Assembly (NCBI GenBank): GCA_021463345.1
Contig: JAJTYM010000005.1
Coordinates: forward strand, 47,734-111,733
Length of the DNA: 64,000 bases
Source of the DNA: Pseudobdellovibrionaceae bacterium
GTDB lineage: Bacteria; Bdellovibrionota; Bdellovibrionia; Bdellovibrionales; JAMPXM01
Direction: 5' to 3'
Below the pieces are notes generated by a model. The model saw nothing but the letters and a program-made list of their open reading frames with translations. It was not told the origin of the DNA and did no database searches. Positions 62,470 to 64,000 of the stretch are shown in pieces (position 1 is the first letter of the stretch; each line of letters begins with the position of its first letter). Made by a program: the position numbers and the translations under genes.

Positions 62470-64000
62470 TCACTCGGCCGCCCTCACGAGGCGGAAGCCC
62501 ATGTCGCTGTGGCGGGCCTTCGGTGCTTCGCAGCCACGTTTGGCAGGGTGCGGCTCATAGTCGTCCCAGCCGCTGCCGCGAACAAGGCGGAGAGAGCCAA
62601 ACGCGGGACCTGCAGGATCCGTACCCCCAGACAGGTTTTCATCAAACCAATCCTCGAGCCATTTTCGAACATTGCCATCCAAATCATAGATCGGCTCGCC
62701 ATTGTAGAAGACCGGCTTCTTCGAACCCACCGGCAGCGCTCCTTCGCGCTTGTTCGAGTCGTTGTAAACCACATGATCGTCTAAGTCGCCGTGCTGGCCT
62801 TTAGCATACGCGAAATCGCCGCCCAATCGCGAGGCAAAATCCCATTGGGCTTCCGTCCCTCGGCTGTAGGTTTTGCCGCGCTCGTGCCCGGGGAACAGGC
62901 CTGAAAGCGCGCGTTGAACCTGGGCATCGTCCGATTTGGACAACTCGTTGAGGCCTTTGAGCCAAAGGTCGATATCCTCAGGGGAAACCGTCTCCACGGG
63001 ACGGTTCTCGCCTTTGAACTTCGATGGATCCGGGGCGAGCGCGTTGTACTCAGGGCTTCGTAGATGACGCCTGATCAGTTCCACGACCTCCCGGTACATT
63101 TTCTGAGTCGTATCCACGGACATGAATTCAAATGGCTTGGAAATAGTCGTTAAAACCTTGGCATCACCGTCACCCATCATGAACGAGCCGGGCTCAAACC
63201 GCACGAAGCCGACGATGGGCGTCCCTTGCGGGTACTCGGCCGTTTTCTCGTGGGTGTTCCTCTCTTTCGCCTGGAGCCTGCGGGCGCTGATCTCGGGCCG
63301 AGCTTTCGCGATGGCGTCGGCGAGCTCGGTCTTGCCGCTCAGGTGGAGCTGCTCGATCTCGGTGAAGCCGCGGGCGTTTTTGGCGTTGAAATCGAAGTCC
63401 GGGCGGGAAACCAGCCAGTTGATGACTTTATTCCGCTTGTAGTAGGCCGATGGTCGAAGCTTGGAAGCCAGCCAGTCGATGGTTTTGTTTTTCCTGTAGT
63501 AGGCCGCCAACTGGAGCATGGAGACTTGGCTCGTGTTCTTATGGTTGATTTCGAACAGGCCGGAACCCACAAGGGCCTCGAGCCTTTCCGCTTGGTCTTT
63601 CGCGATGGCCTCGGACCATTTTCTGTTCAGTTCAGCCGCGAACTTTCTTTTCCTCGCGTCCTTTGACCCGCGCCAATTTCTGATTTCCATGGTGACGGCC
63701 TTCTGTTCCTCCGGGCTCAGGCGCCGCCTGAAATCCAAGCGGCGTTCGAGATCATCCGTATTGAGAAACGTTTCGAACAAGGCTTCTTTGCGAAGCTGGA
63801 GACTGCCCTGTCCGGCGCTGAGCCGTTCCAGGTACCGCAGGAAGTCTTGGGCCTTGATGAGCCCCTCGGCGTCGGCGGCCTTCAGGATCGGCCCCATCGT
63901 CCTCACGTACGTCAGGATGTCGGACTCTTTCGGGCTTCGCGCCAATTCCGCCACGCGCCCATGGATGCTTTTCGCCACCGCGGGCATCACGCCTTCGGGG
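62470..64000 (-). CDS. Formylglycine-generating-enzyme-like (SUMF1) protein with ankyrin-like repeats, 5' end possibly outside
   Basis: At least 506 aa. The C-terminal 260 residues have the SUMF1/FGE fold: GFVRFEPGSFMMGDG, TEAQWDFASRLGGDFAYAKG, YDLDGNVRKWLEDWFDE, LVRGSGWDDYE and MGFRLVRA. The catalytic Cys pair is not evident, so it may be a ligand-binding member. The N-terminal part is helical with ankyrin-like units, including a 19-residue segment duplicated in tandem (63392-63506). A GTG at 63990 or ATG 63987 may start it, but the frame stays open to the window edge. Confidence 0.8.
   Translation of the reverse strand, partial: PEGVMPAVAKSIHGRVAELARSPKESDILTYVRTMGPILKAADAEGLIKAQDFLRYLERLSAGQGSLQLRKEALFETFLNTDDLERRLDFRRRLSPEEQKAVTMEIRNWRGSKDARKRKFAAELNRKWSEAIAKDQAERLEALVGSGLFEINHKNTSQVSMLQLAAYYRKNKTIDWLASKLRPSAYYKRNKVINWLVSRPDFDFNAKNARGFTEIEQLHLSGKTELADAIAKARPEISARRLQAKERNTHEKTAEYPQGTPIVGFVRFEPGSFMMGDGDAKVLTTISKPFEFMSVDTTQKMYREVVELIRRHLRSPEYNALAPDPSKFKGENRPVETVSPEDIDLWLKGLNELSKSDDAQVQRALSGLFPGHERGKTYSRGTEAQWDFASRLGGDFAYAKGQHGDLDDHVVYNDSNKREGALPVGSKKPVFYNGEPIYDLDGNVRKWLEDWFDENLSGGTDPAGPAFGSLRLVRGSGWDDYEPHPAKRGCEAPKARHSDMGFRLVRAAE

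Noticed and set aside
1..64000. CRISPR arrays, tRNA/rRNA genes, insertion sequences or prophage
   Set aside because: No regular spaced repeats, cloverleaf-like intergenic segments, transposase or integrase motifs were seen; the only gaps over 300 bp were read individually.

Overview
The window is GC-rich DNA from a Gram-negative bacterium with a full outer membrane. It has an LpxH-like lipid A phosphoesterase, several lipobox lipoproteins, beta-barrel proteins, periplasmic binding proteins and two lytic transglycosylase-like proteins. Gene content and style (high GC, dense coding, many orphan two-component parts, a bacterial deoxyhypusine-synthase homologue) suggest a deltaproteobacterial, myxobacterial or Bdellovibrionota-like lineage, but no marker in the window settles the phylum. 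I see no rRNA, tRNA, CRISPR array, insertion sequence, integrase or phage block; this reads as ordinary chromosome.

Layout. 1-3.2 kb (minus): partial trpS, a small lipoprotein, an internally deleted EamA transporter ending in a giant hairpin, and two secreted proteins. 3.4-5.2 kb: MFS exporter and a PmtA-like methyltransferase. 5.3-9.05 kb (minus): a complete xylose-type ABC importer (xylF-xylG-xylH). 9.4-14.6 kb: a DUF3857/transglutaminase protein whose 3' end overlaps a convergent protein with eight cysteine-pair repeats, then an Slt-type transglycosylase. 14.6-19.1 kb (minus): a beta-barrel protein, then a zinc/manganese uptake cluster (small secreted protein, porin-like protein, ZnuA, ZnuB) with no ATPase gene. 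19.3-23.8 kb: leucyl aminopeptidase, GNAT, ArfB, LpxH-like, cNMP-binding protein and a His-rich peptide. 24-26.5 kb: membrane pyrophosphatase. 26.6-28.5 kb: hybrid histidine kinase.

28.6-34.9 kb is an island of very small stress- or envelope-type proteins: RRM protein, pentapeptide-repeat protein, DUF1328, DUF883 with a membrane partner, PRC-barrel, a disordered protein, GlsB/YeaQ, DUF2188, an EEP nuclease-fold protein and a 29-residue membrane peptide. 34.9-40.9 kb is a signalling block: OmpR-type regulator, stand-alone HPt protein, a second pentapeptide protein, HD-GYP phosphodiesterase, a CheA-like kinase without a CheW-like domain, and a CheY. Together they could form a multi-step phosphorelay tied to c-di-GMP.

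41-51 kb: FadD, M32 carboxypeptidase, a large outer-membrane protein, lysA-lysC and an FMN/FeS glutamate-synthase-like protein. 51-58.3 kb: a lipidated truncated globin, other lipoproteins, a deoxyhypusine synthase homologue, a nucleotidyltransferase and a fatty-acid desaturase. 58.5-62.4 kb: the tesA-ybbA-ybbP operon. 62.5 kb to the end: an ankyrin-like/SUMF1 protein running to the window edge.

The most unusual signals are two very long perfect inverted repeats (954-1018 and, inside xylG, 6976-7024), the eight cysteine-pair repeat protein, the exported globin, competing hairpins before the HPt gene, 14-bp tandem repeats including one that repeats a start codon three times, and several genes with a -10 box 6-8 nt before the start codon (leaderless-like).
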